Source of the DNA: Nicotiana tabacum
Taxonomy: Eukaryota; Streptophyta; Magnoliopsida; Solanales; Solanaceae
DNA length: 64,000 nucleotides
Reading direction: 5' to 3'
NCBI RefSeq assembly: GCF_000715075.1
Contig: NC_134081.1
Coordinates: 62,251,653-62,315,652, forward strand
This document shows, in pieces, positions 49,003-58,941 of this stretch. The position numbers and the translations under genes are program-made. Numbering within the stretch: the first letter of the stretch is position 1; the number at the start of each line of letters is the position of its first letter. The notes under the pieces were generated by a model. It searched no databases. It was given only the letters and a program-made list of their open reading frames with translations, and was not told the origin of the DNA.

Positions 49003-49312
49003 TGTTGCACCCTATTTTGCACTAGTCAAGACATGATTCAACTTGTGATTTCTCTGTTATTGATGAAAGAGAGTTGCCACATAATATTTAAAGGTATACT
49101 AGGGTACCTATTTTATTACTAAGTCATGTTCTTATTATTAGTTTTCTAACCGGTGAAATTATGGGTAAGGGTTCTTGTTCTTCTAAGGAGAAAGTGTTAG
49201 GCACTGCTTAAAATCTACCTAAGGTAGCTCCATAGGATTTAGAGTAAGTTTGGGATCAATTATTTGTAAAATTCTTTGACTAGCGATAAGGAATGCTGCT
49301 TACTGTATACCT
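49003..49312 (-). repeat. Inverted end of an E1-type LTR
   Basis: Starts tgttgcaccctattttgc, the reverse complement of the E1 LTR end at 3834, and follows E1 3515-3834 inverted to about 49312, where homology ends. The outer LTR end abuts the chromovirus gag-protease junction exactly. 49313-49938 after it holds no recognised feature and may be further, diverged LTR. Confidence 0.75.
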
Positions 49313-49935
49313 AACTGGACTCTGTGATTAGGCACCAAGAAGGTAGGCCCAACAGTGAAGAGACATGAATATAACTGGCTTTGGACTCCTCGACGAGATG
49401 CAATAAGGCTGGAATTGGGTCTGAGCTCATCAAGAATTCAGAGGCCCAAACAGATGTACATGTCAAAAATAAGAAGGTCATTAGACATATATCAAATATA
49501 TTCAGCGTGTTCTAACTACATATCATACTTTGATGCATATGACAAATACACAAACAGATAATTGAAGCACGAATAAGATTAATATGGTAGAGAAAAATAT
49601 ATATTAATGTGGTGGCTTTACTTAGAAAATAATTCGCACTGAAAACCTTTTGTTGTCATTAAACACTAAACCCTTAAAGAACTGGATGTGTCAATAAATT
49701 AGGAGCTAAGGAGGGAGTCCCACTTAAGGTCGATGCTCGCTTTGGATCCCCCGCCACTTCAAAGTTCCCAAGGGACTCAAGGCCCAGGTCAATGCTTGTG
49801 CCGGGGACGGCAACCCAACCTAAAGTCGAATTTCGCTCCCAAATACCCTTAATCACTGACGACATGTTTTCCTTACGGGTTTAAGTGCCAATGAGGCCCT
49901 TCCAATGCAAACTAAGTACTAAGGTATTACCTACC

Positions 49936-49938
<3 letters not shown>

Positions 49939-50018
<80 letters not shown>
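49939..50018. repeat. Microsatellite (AT)32(AC)8
   Basis: Pure AT dinucleotides from 49939 to 50002, then AC dinucleotides to 50018. The 61-codon frame that crosses it is an artefact. Likely length-variable. 50019-50419 holds no recognised feature. Confidence 0.95.
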
Positions 50019-50419
50019 TTTCCTATTAATGAAAATAATACAAGAGAATACAGATTACTTTGCTACTTAATACGGAACACATATAAAGTAAACCTAAAGG
50101 GGTTGACTTCGAATACATATATAGATAAAAATTATTTCATAATCATACTGTTGCAGGAATGAATCATTAAGGCACAACATATTCAAACAAGTATCAATAG
50201 CATTACTTGGCACCTTAAAGATGATCAATGCAGATTCAAACCAATAGTCATCATGGTCAGCTATTGTTACAGAGAGGTTATCAAGGTCATGGGATTAAGC
50301 TCTCATCATGACTACGAATTCACAGGTTCAAACATGGCAATATGATAAAGTAATTAAAGACAACTTTCCATGTAAATAAAATATGCGTATAGGTGGTTGG
50401 TTAGGAATTTAAAATTAAT

Positions 50420-50645
50420 TAGTAGAATCGTTGGTTTATTTCCTAGATAACATCACCTTCCACCTCTAACTAACACGTCGTGAGTTCGAGTCACCCCAAG
50501 AGCAAGGTGAGGAGTTCTTGGAGGGAGGGGGGCCGATGATCTATCGGAAACATACTCTCTACCCCAGGGTAGGGGTAAGGTCTGCGTACACACCACCCTT
50601 CCCAGATCCCCATTAGTAGGATTATATTTGGTTATTGTTGTTGTT
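50420..50645 (+). mobile_element. SINE of the Solanaceae TS/SolS type
   Basis: tRNA-derived Pol III head with B box agttcgagtc at 50483-50492, a body with ctctaccccagggtaggggtaag, and a tail ttattgttgttgtt. This arrangement with a TTG-repeat tail is characteristic of TS-like SINEs of tobacco relatives. The 5' end and target duplication are unclear. Confidence 0.65.
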
Positions 50646-50962
50646 TTCTTTGGTATTCCTACGTTTCTTATATTCCCTCTTATTCCTTTTTCGTAAGAGT
50701 GATAAAGAATTAAAATTTATGAGCAGGGATACGAATAAATTAAAAGAAAGAAACTTTTTTTTCTTTTTTCTTTTTTGAGTGCTGTGTTCCTGCATCTACC
50801 CTTACCCAGCTTTTCTTCTCGAGCTGAATATGAATGAATCAAAAGAAGATATGGATGTGAACAATTAAATTTCATGGACTATTTTGTCCATTTTTTCTAT
50901 TTTCTGAAAAGAATAATTTATGTACACAAAAATTAGTCCACTACTATTTTTTCTCCTAAGTC

Positions 50963-52174
50963 CTAAAATGGATATGTTGATAATAAATTGACGGGTACAC
51001 AAGGAGAACTTCTCCATGCCTTAGCATGCAATTTGAGAATTTCTCTGGCTCTATCTTTTGTCTTACTTCCACAATCAACTTGAAGCACCAAACAAAGCTT
51101 TGCCACCACGCCTAAATTCAACATCTCTTGAACAACAGTTGGTGTAGCCGAAAACTTGGAGATTGAATGCAAAATCTTGATAGCCCTTTCACTTGCCAAT
51201 TTAGATACCCTAAGGATTTTCTTGGAAACAATGGCTAATCCTGCAGCATGCTTCAAAAGCTCAGCTCTTCCTTCTGCACTTTGACAAAGCTGATCCAACA
51301 ACATTAGCATCAATTCACAAGCCCTTTTGTCCGTCGAATCGAGGAGAAGATTCACCAAAACTCTAACCGCATCTGCCTCCGCTGCTTTCACTCTGTTCCT
51401 CCCCCATTGACACACATTCACTAGAATCTGCAATGATGCTTTGGACGCCTTCTGAGAGATCTCATCACTCAAGACTTGAACCACTTGGGTGAAGAACTCT
51501 TGCTTTAAACTCAGAATTTCAAATGAATTAAATGCTTTTTTCAGTAGCATCACTGCGTATGCCCTAGACTCATAGCTTCCAGGTTGCATGATTCGTGTCA
51601 ACGACTCGATGAATTCTCCATTTCCACCCATAATAAGTGATCTCAATCCATGTTCAGATAATTTGAGATGGTAAAGGATGCTTAGCGCTTCATCTTTAGT
51701 TCCCGTCAACGACCCAAAACCCTCGTCATTCGGATTACTACTTATAATAGAAGCTAAGAACTCAGCTGCCCCTGCGGATTCCATGCAGCGTTTGTTAGCA
51801 TCGTTCTCGGAAGCAATGGATCTTAAGCTCTTGAGACATTTCATTTGCATTTCAGGAGATTTTGCCTCTTTCAGGAGTTTCATGATCTGGGGCTTACTGA
51901 TTGGAGGCTTCGGCGTAGGAAACCTTTCGATGCCATGGGAAGCGTTGAGAGTACACCATGATTGGATTAATCGTCGGAGAGTGACATTTGGAGTCAACTC
52001 TGTTCCTTTGAGGGATTGTTTTGTAACCGGACAAGTGTTATTCTTGGCAGAGAATATCCATTTCTCAATGTTTTCTCGATCATATGTTATTCCTGTTGAG
52101 ACTGTAATGGGGTCTCTCATCATCTCTAGAGAAATTGGACAGATAAAATAAGGAGGTACTTGAATTTCATCCAT
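50963..52174 (-). CDS. U-box E3 ubiquitin ligase, PUB22/PUB23-like, single exon
   Basis: 403 codons, ATG at 52174-52172, stop TAG at 50965-50963, no introns, which is the rule for this clade. The U-box is at residues 7-80: PPYFICPISLEMMRDP with Cys12, Pro13 and Ile14, then GITYDREN and IEKW with Trp39, NTCPVTKQ, TPNVTLRRLIQSW. U-boxes bind the E2 enzyme without zinc. Residues about 100-390 form ARM-type helical repeats that bind substrates. The C-terminal AREILKLHAKAWRSSPC-type stretch is typical. In Arabidopsis the relatives PUB22, 23 and 24 dampen immune signalling and drought responses by marking proteins such as exocyst subunit EXO70B2; that role here is inference. The frame is open and undamaged, the only such host gene in the window. 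The 157-codon frame on the other strand (51678-52151) is its shadow. Confidence 0.92.
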   Translation of the reverse strand: MDEIQVPPYFICPISLEMMRDPITVSTGITYDRENIEKWIFSAKNNTCPVTKQSLKGTELTPNVTLRRLIQSWCTLNASHGIERFPTPKPPISKPQIMKLLKEAKSPEMQMKCLKSLRSIASENDANKRCMESAGAAEFLASIISSNPNDEGFGSLTGTKDEALSILYHLKLSEHGLRSLIMGGNGEFIESLTRIMQPGSYESRAYAVMLLKKAFNSFEILSLKQEFFTQVVQVLSDEISQKASKASLQILVNVCQWGRNRVKAAEADAVRVLVNLLLDSTDKRACELMLMLLDQLCQSAEGRAELLKHAAGLAIVSKKILRVSKLASERAIKILHSISKFSATPTVVQEMLNLGVVAKLCLVLQVDCGSKTKDRAREILKLHAKAWRSSPCVPVNLLSTYPF

Positions 52175-52363
52175 TTATATTTTTAAAGATTTTAAGACTT
52201 GAGATCTTTTGAAGATAGGAATAAACCAGAAGCTTATAGATTTAATAATGAGATATATATGAGCAAAATCAAGAGGATTCTTTTGATGTAGATGAAGAAG
52301 GTGAAGTTGTTGAGAAGAGATGAGTCGTGAATTGGTTTGAAGAATGAGAGGGTTTGGTTCTGC

Positions 52364-52373
52364 TTTTATATAT
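52364..52373 (-). promoter_or_regulatory. TATA box of the PUB gene
   Basis: TATATAAAA on the minus strand (plus ttttatatat), about 190 bases before the start codon, leaving a 5' leader of roughly 160 bases. No upstream ATG-rich frame of note. Confidence 0.6.
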
Positions 52374-52401
52374 GAGTGAGAGAATAGAACGACATTTTCA
52401 A

Positions 52402-52579
52402 AGTCAAAACACGGGAAATAAGAGAAGACTTTTCAATGGATGTATTTTATTATTTTAAAAGATTGTTTACAGCTCGAGGAAGCGTATAAATTATGTGTAT
52501 TTGCGTGGACCAAGTGTGTGTACGTAGGAAAAATAGCACACTTTTGACTTTCTCTCACTAAAAGTAATAAAAACACGTG
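52402..52579 (-). promoter_or_regulatory. W-boxes and G-box upstream of the PUB gene
   Basis: TTGACT, the WRKY-binding W-box core, occurs on the minus strand at 52402-52407 and on the plus strand at 52544-52549. A palindromic G-box CACGTG is at 52574-52579. Such sites fit induction by defence and stress signals, as known for PUB22-type genes. Short motifs also occur by chance, so this is suggestive only. Confidence 0.4.
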
Positions 52580-52802
52580 TTTCCCTTTCTTCTCTATCTA
52601 ACTCGTGTTTTATTTATTATATTAGTGTGAGAAAGAGACAGTTGCCGACAAGACAACTACTCTACGTAGAGGAGAGTTTTCCTTATCGGCTGCGCTTCCC
52701 GTGGTTTTTACTTGGCCATTTTGGCTGTTTCTAGTTGATTTCTTCTCTATTTTGACCTAACCAATTCTCTTGCTCGTTTTATTTTAGCAATGAAAATTTG
52801 CA

Positions 52803-54084
52803 TGTTGCTGTTAAGGGCACACGCAACTATACGTGATCGATAAATAATATAAGATTGTAAATTCAGATATTATACTTATAAGAATTTGTGATTAACTATT
52901 TACTAAACTAAATTAAGACATTTAATCTATTTAAGCGCTTTTCTAAAGTATGAATATTTTATAAAACTAATCTAGAGTAATAAACTAAGAAATTAGAGAA
53001 AATAAACCGGCAATCTTAGAGTTGAATTCAATGGGAGAGAATATTCTAGAGCTATGGGTTAGCCAACAATCCCGTTGAGTTTTTCACTTAAATTGTCTAA
53101 TTATTTTATCTAGTTTATTGATTAACAGGGTTAATATTACTCGTAGCCTTCTCCCGAAGTACTACTCGTCTATTCAAGCTAACCTAACGCCTATATTCCC
53201 ATGGAATTAGAATTAACAAGAACACATTAATAATTCATGTATAATAACTAAGCAAGACGATTACGTATATTCCTATCCTAACCGCAAATCCGTTCCCAAT
53301 ACTCGAGTTCAAGATCTCGCTCTACTCAATCTTATATGCAATCTAGAATTCTCTCTCCCGAGTTCAACCCTAGATTCGTAGATAATATTTAATTGGTGAT
53401 CAAGCAATCAAATAATTAAGCGCAATATTGAATAAATAAACCAATATGATAAAATAATAAGAACAATTCAAGCTTCAAACTACAACGTTCATGTAGCACC
53501 CAAAACTCTAGAACTAATAAATTATAAAATTAAAGGAAAAGACGAGAAGAAAAACTAGTTAGAAGCCTCCTCCAAGCGTGGTGTGTGTTCCTCCACGTGA
53601 ATTCTCCTTCAAAGTATGTTCCATCCCCTCCAAATTAGGTTTAGGGCCCCTTTTATATGAGTTAGGACCGTGTAAGGTCGAAATAACCTTATCCCGGGCA
53701 AAAAATAAAAAAAGTCTCTGCCTCTAGCGTCCAGACCAACGCCTAGCGCTGGCCCTGACGCTGCATGCAGAATGTTTCACGCCAATTCCTTTAAATTTTG
53801 CTTTGCTTTGCTTTGCATCTCTTCTTTTCTCTTGTCTTCCACTTGGGGGGACAAAACCCAAAGGGTGTCCCCCATTATTTTTATTCTTTTAATTTTCTTT
53901 CTTTTTTTTTTCGCGTTTTATTTAATTTTGCTCCAAATCTCTTAATCTTCACACTGCTTTATTCCTATACAGTTAAAATATAATATTAAGTACAAAGTAA
54001 TATTATTAATACTCAAAAGACGATTAAAAGTACTAGAATGTGAGGCAATAATAGTTAAATATATGCATTTTTGGCCGAACATCA
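52803..54084 (-). repeat. Athila-like element, 3' LTR
   Basis: 1282 bp. Matches 55397-56528 closely. It has about 150 extra bases around 53705-53870 (ctagcgtccagaccaacgcc and onward) that the other LTR lacks or has replaced by C and T runs. Confidence 0.75.
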
Positions 54085-54872
54085 ACACCCCACACTTAGA
54101 CTCTTGCTCGTTCTCGAGTAAACATTAAAACCACTCTCAATAAATCAAGCCTGGAAATACTACCACTTCGGTTGATACTAACAATTAGGCCCTATAGCAA
54201 CTCAAATCATTAGCCATACGCTTCAAAGAGGGACTCTAACTTATCAAATTTAAGCTAGCTCACCTACTCTGTCAAAGAAGCTAATAAAATCATCTATCTA
54301 TCATGAAACAAGTGCCCTCACAAGAATAAATAGTCCATACACTCAAATCAAAGAATGAATATAATATAAGGACTTAGTGTCAAAGAACAACTCTCGCACT
54401 CCCAACGAATTCACATGTATGCACAAAGAACCATAGGCTTGCCCATTATATACATCTCTACTAATTAATTATGCCCGAATAGAATCAAATAGGACTTTAA
54501 CGGGTTGTAATGTTGGCTAAGGAACGGGTATGAGAATTATATAATAGTGACTTACACTTCCCTAGCCACTTTGCACTTATTTTTGACTTCATCACCCATT
54601 ATTTTCATCACTTAATTTTATTTTTCAGGCGTCTCTTCATTAATTGTTTCACATATATTTCCTTCATATCAAGAACGTTTCATTTTTTTCAAAGTAATTT
54701 TTCATTCTTTTTTTTTTTTCATGTCACATTCCTTCTAAGAGGAACTTTTCATCACTTTTCAGCTATCGTTGATCACCATTTTTCACTTAATCATCCCTTT
54801 CTTTAAATTTGTCAATTAATATCACATTCTAAGCAACAATGCTCAAGGAAGTAGGGTGCAAAAACTAGGGAT
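54085..54872 (-). other. Athila-like element, noncoding inner region
   Basis: Between gag remnant and polypurine tract; the minus strand is purine-rich in places. No gene. Confidence 0.5.
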
Positions 54873-55274
54873 TCAACAAACGAAAGGAAGTACATTAGCC
54901 ATTTCGTTCGCCTCGGCCTTCATTCTCATGATTGTTGCACTTCTTTGTATAGCCTTTTGATTTTCATCTTGTTGCTCGGCTACTTGCCTCATCATGTCCA
55001 TGATACGGGTAACACGCTCTATATCCTCCACTTCATTGCTCCTATCAAACTCATAAACATTATTAGAAATATCATAATAAGGGCTCAGAGAAGGGTAAAA
55101 AGAATTAGGACAACTATCCCAATGGCCACCTTGACAACCACACACATTACAAAAATTTCACTCATAAGATTGAGATTCATAATTTTTCCACAAGTGTGAT
55201 TCTCCACAATATGAACAGGGATCACCAAAATAAGAATAACCAATATTCGACCAATTCTCATTCCAAGATGACAT
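54873..55274 (-). pseudogene. Athila-like gag remnant with zinc-knuckle-like motifs
   Basis: From ATG at 55274 the minus strand reads MSSWNENWSNIG..., with CSYCGESHLWKN, an in-frame TGA (55160-55158), then CNVCGCQGGHWDSC and a charged C-terminal part (DMMRQVAEQQDENQKA) to the stop at 54873. The Cys/His spacing is like retroelement gag zinc knuckles. Role: RNA binding in the particle, by inference. The family is not recognised with certainty. Confidence 0.45.
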
Positions 55275-55396
55275 GTCAACAAAGATAATAAAATATTAAA
55301 CTAAGGTAAAATTTAAAAACTTGAATAGACAAAAAGTAAAAATCTAATCTAGTAGACTAGTTAATTTCTAATTCCCCGGCAACGTCGCCAAAAACT

Positions 55397-56528
55397 TGTT
55401 GCTCCCAAACGCACACGCAAGTATACGTGGTCGACAAGTAATATAGGATTATAAGTCGAGATATCGTACCCACATATACTTGTGATTAACTATTCACTAA
55501 ATTAAACTAAGATATTTAATCTATTCAAGCACTTTTCTAAAGTATAAATATTTTATAAAACTAATCTAGAGTAATAAACTAAGAAATTAGAGAAAATAAA
55601 CCGGCAATCTTAGAGTTAAATTCAATGGGAGAGAATATTCTAGAGCTATGGGTTAGCCAACAATCCCGTTGAGTTTTTCTCTTAAATTGTCTAATTAATT
55701 TATCTAGTTTATTGATTAACAGGGTTAATATTACACATAGTCTTCTCCCGAAGTACTACTCGTCTATTCAAGCTAACCTAACGCCTATATTCCTAACAAG
55801 AACGCATTAATAATTCATGTATAATAACTAAGCAAGGCAATTACGTATATTCCTATCCTAACCGCAAATCCATTCCCAATACTCGAGTTCAAGATCTCGC
55901 TCTACTCAATCTTATATGCAATCTAGAATTCTCTTTCCCGAGTTCAACCCTAGATTCGTAGATAGTATTTAATTGGTGATCAAGCAATCAACTAATTAAG
56001 CGCAATATTGAATAAATAAACCAATATGATAAAATAATAAGAACAATTCAAGTTTCAAACTACAACGTTCATGTAGCACCCAAAACTCTAGAACTAATAA
56101 ACTATAAAATTAAAGGAAAAGAAGAGAAAAAAAACTAGTTAGAAGTCTCCTCCAAGCGTGGTGTGTGTTCCTTTACGTAAATTCTCTTTCAAAGTATGTT
56201 CCATCCTTTCCAAATTAGGTTTAGGACCCCTTTTATACGAGTTAGGACCGTGTAGGAACGAAATAACTTTGTACCGGATAAAATAGGAAAAGTCCCCCCA
56301 AAAGGTGTCCCCCCCCCTTTTTTTTTTTTTTAAATTCTTTTAATTTTTTTTTTTTAATGTTTTATTCAATTCTGCTCCAAATCTCTTTATCTTCATACTG
56401 CTTTATTCCTACACAATTAAAATATAATATTAAGCATAAAGTAATATAATTAATACTCAAAAGACGATTAAAAATATTAAAATATGAGACAATAATAATT
56501 AAATATATGCATTTTTGGCCGAACATCA
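55397..56528 (-). repeat. Athila-like element, 5' LTR
   Basis: 1132 bp, adjacent to the primer site. It contains C and T homopolymer runs at 56309-56360. Confidence 0.75.
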
Positions 56529-56896
56529 CAACAACTTTCCAGAGGGTTATTTTTGCACTTTAATTTGCAGTTACGACCAGGTTGTAGTTGAAATATTCTA
56601 CATGATGGTTTAGTTTAAGAGTTATAACATCTAACTTAGACGAATTCAACTTGGTGCAATGCATAGATTTCTTTAGCTTTTGCTTGGTTACTTCTGTACT
56701 AAATCTCTATTGATTATTACTCTGTGAGTCTGTGTTTTAATCAGAAGGTTTAATTTGGTAAACGCTCATTGTATAAATTATTATAATCCTACAGATATAG
56801 TTTAACCTCCTTCATGTTAAACACGACTTATTTTAGCCTCAACATTTAAACAAGTTAAAATTTAAGTTCTATCCGTTGACAATGTAAAACTACTTA
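56529..56896. other. Unassigned intergenic DNA
   Basis: No gene or repeat ends recognised. Confidence 0.4.
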
Positions 56897-57159
56897 CTCC
56901 CGTTTCAATTTGAATGACACGCTTTCCTTATTAGTCTGTTTCAAAATATGACATATTTTTATATTTGAAAACAATTTAACATTAAACTTTCGTTATACCC
57001 ACTTTGTCCTTAATGAGAAGTTTTTATGCCCACACAAATATCATGACCCCATAAAACTTTTGTCCTTAAGCTTTTATGACCACATGTTTTAAAAGTCTTT
57101 TTTTTCTCTTAAATTTGGTGTCAAGTCAAACTATATCATCTAAATTGAAACAGAGGGAG
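56897..57159. mobile_element. Stowaway MITE, 263 bp
   Basis: Left ctcccgtttcaattt and right aaattgaaacagagggag are inverted. TA flanks both sides (56895-56896, 57160-57161). Confidence 0.8.
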
Positions 57160-57161
57160 TA

Positions 57162-57915
57162 CATAAGTATAGGGCAAGTGCACACAGTCATTCTTAGGTA
57201 TGTTATTTAGAGATTAGCCAGTACTTATTTTGTCCTAAAATTTTAAATTAAAAGTCTTAACTTTAGGACAATTCATGTCATTTTTGTCCTGAAATATTGA
57301 ATTTGCAAAACTAAAATTCAGAACGCACTACCTAATACCAAAATAGCAGCCCTTTAGAGTGGCTATCTGATGTCATTTCTACCATAATTAATCTATGTGA
57401 GTGGCTCCAACATGTAACCCATCTTATATATATATAAGGCATATTGCGTGGTCAGATGCTTATGTGTATCTTGCATAGAAAGTCAGGAACAAGATTCAAA
57501 TAAATCAAGATAAGGTAATGAGTCGACAGATGCTTAAATACATCTTCTAATGAAAATACACGAACAAGATTAAGAAAAATCAAGATAAAGTTGGAAATAT
57601 ATCTTATTTTCATGACTTGTTTCTAGATGTAAGCGCATTTACAGAAAATAATAGAATATGATAATAATTGGGGTATATCCATGCACTGCTAAATTATTAG
57701 ATGTATATACTTTTTTTCTTCTGAAAAGGGAATATATTAAAAACTAAAAATAAGAATTATTGCAAGTACTCGGGAACAAATCTAGTTTACTTAATTTGTC
57801 CCTGTTAGGTTCGATACGTAAAAGTTGTTTACATGGTAAAAAGTAAAAGTTACTCACACGGAATATTTATACCAAATTACACCAACTTACTATGATTAAA
57901 TGGTTTAAATTATTT
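57162..57915. other. Unassigned AT-rich DNA
   Basis: Two diverged copies of a text around agatgcttatgtgtatcttgc...gaacaagattcaaataaatcaagataa (57458-57515) and agatgcttaaatacatcttctaatg...gaacaagattaagaaaaatcaagataa (57529-57590) form a 70-base tandem pair. No gene. Confidence 0.45.
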
Positions 57916-57917
57916 AA

Positions 57918-58082
57918 AGAAAAGGTCTTCTTGACCATCCAACCTCAAACTCCATTTTGCAAATTGATCAGCAACTTGGTTGGCCTTTCGAAATAAGTGT
58001 TCTACTCTTGGTGACCATGCTATAATCATTAATGACCTAAAATCATCAATAATACGTTAGAACGCCCATGATTCTGCAATCG
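57918..58082 (-). pseudogene. LINE RNase H, C-terminal scrap
   Basis: The minus strand reads RVEHLFRKANQVADQFAKW, the typical end of the RNase H of plant LINEs (here with an in-frame stop upstream). Only about 50 codons remain. Confidence 0.6.
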
Positions 58083-58089
58083 CAAAGGG

Positions 58090-58145
58090 GTCAACCCTCG
58101 ATTGCCGGTCAACCCTCACTGACCGGCCAACCCTCACCACGATCA
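58090..58145. repeat. Three 18-bp tandem repeats
   Basis: ggtcaaccctcgattgcc, ggtcaaccctcactgacc and ggccaaccctcaccacga follow one another directly, just before the E3 LTR. Confidence 0.7.
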
Positions 58146-58177
58146 TGAATATCGTTCCACACGCGATCATGGGAAAG

Positions 58178-58831
58178 TGAATTTTTTCGGCTATTTATAC
58201 GGTTAAAACCGGGCCCACCCGATTTTACTATTTGACCGAGACCGGGAGGTTGCATCGAAGGACGGCCTCGTAATGGAACAAATCACGAGGATAAGGTACC
58301 GAGTTCAGAATCGAGGTACCTGTCGAGATCGAGGCTAGTAGCGATCGAAGCCAAATGAAACAGATATCGAGCAAGATCGAAGATAGCACAGTAACAGAAA
58401 GACGAGATATCCGTGACTGGTCGAGGATCATGGCGTAAATCTCAGAATGGATCAAATCGAAAACGGTTAATTAGCTAATCATGAGATTTCCTTCTGTAAT
58501 TAGAATTATACCATAAGTAAAATTCCTCTACTATTTAAAGGGGGGTTCAAATCATTTGTAACACACATTGTTCACAGATATCAAAGCAATATAATTCTCT
58601 TTCTCGTTTACACTATTGTTCATCAGCTTGTTATATTTTAATTGTTCTTGCATCAACCAGTTCGAGGGTATCCAAACTCGAGGGCTGAGTTTCATTCTAA
58701 CACTGGTTTGCTTTACTTTATAGTTCATTTTTGTTATTAATCTTCATATTTATCAATTGGTATTAAGTGAAATCACGTATCCTAAGAACCACATTATAAG
58801 TTTAATTGTTATCCAATTTTAAGGGTAAACA
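58178..58831 (+). repeat. E3 5' LTR
   Basis: 654 bp, probable start TGAATTTTTTCGG and certain end ...aagggtaaaca. The start was set by alignment with the solo LTR at 37329-37966 (638 bp), which also shares tatacggt(t/a)...aaacc near the start. A TATA-like tatttaaagg is at 58533. Confidence 0.75.
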
Positions 58832-58834
58832 GCT

Positions 58835-58850
58835 TGGCACCCACGCGGGG
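58835..58850 (+). other. E3 primer binding site
   Basis: tggcacccacgcgggg, three bases (gct) after the LTR end, the same spacing as in the Ogre-like elements. The priming tRNA is not assigned. Confidence 0.65.
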
Positions 58851-58941
58851 CCAAAGATAATAGTTATTGCTTAATACTGATTCCGATAACACATGCTGCT
58901 TTACACTTGTTCTCGTAAGAATCTTTATTTTCAGGATAAAC

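Larger units (their letters stand above)
52803..56528 (-). mobile_element. Short Athila-like LTR retrotransposon, non-autonomous
   Basis: Two direct LTRs (52803-54084 and 55397-56528) enclose 1.3 kb. On the minus strand the LTR starts TGATGTTCGGCC and ends AGCAACA. The primer site is TGGCGACGTTGCCGGGGA (plus 55373-55390), close to that of Athila-type gypsy elements, and the polypurine tract agtgtggggtgt lies at plus 54085-54096. Only a gag remnant is left inside; protease, RT and integrase are missing. No clear target duplication (ttgca versus caaca). Confidence 0.75.

Noticed and set aside
49885..50070. 61-codon frame with Ile-Tyr repeats
   Set aside because: Translation of the AT microsatellite.
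51678..52151. 157-codon frame on the plus strand
   Set aside because: It is antisense to the U-box coding region and has no independent support.
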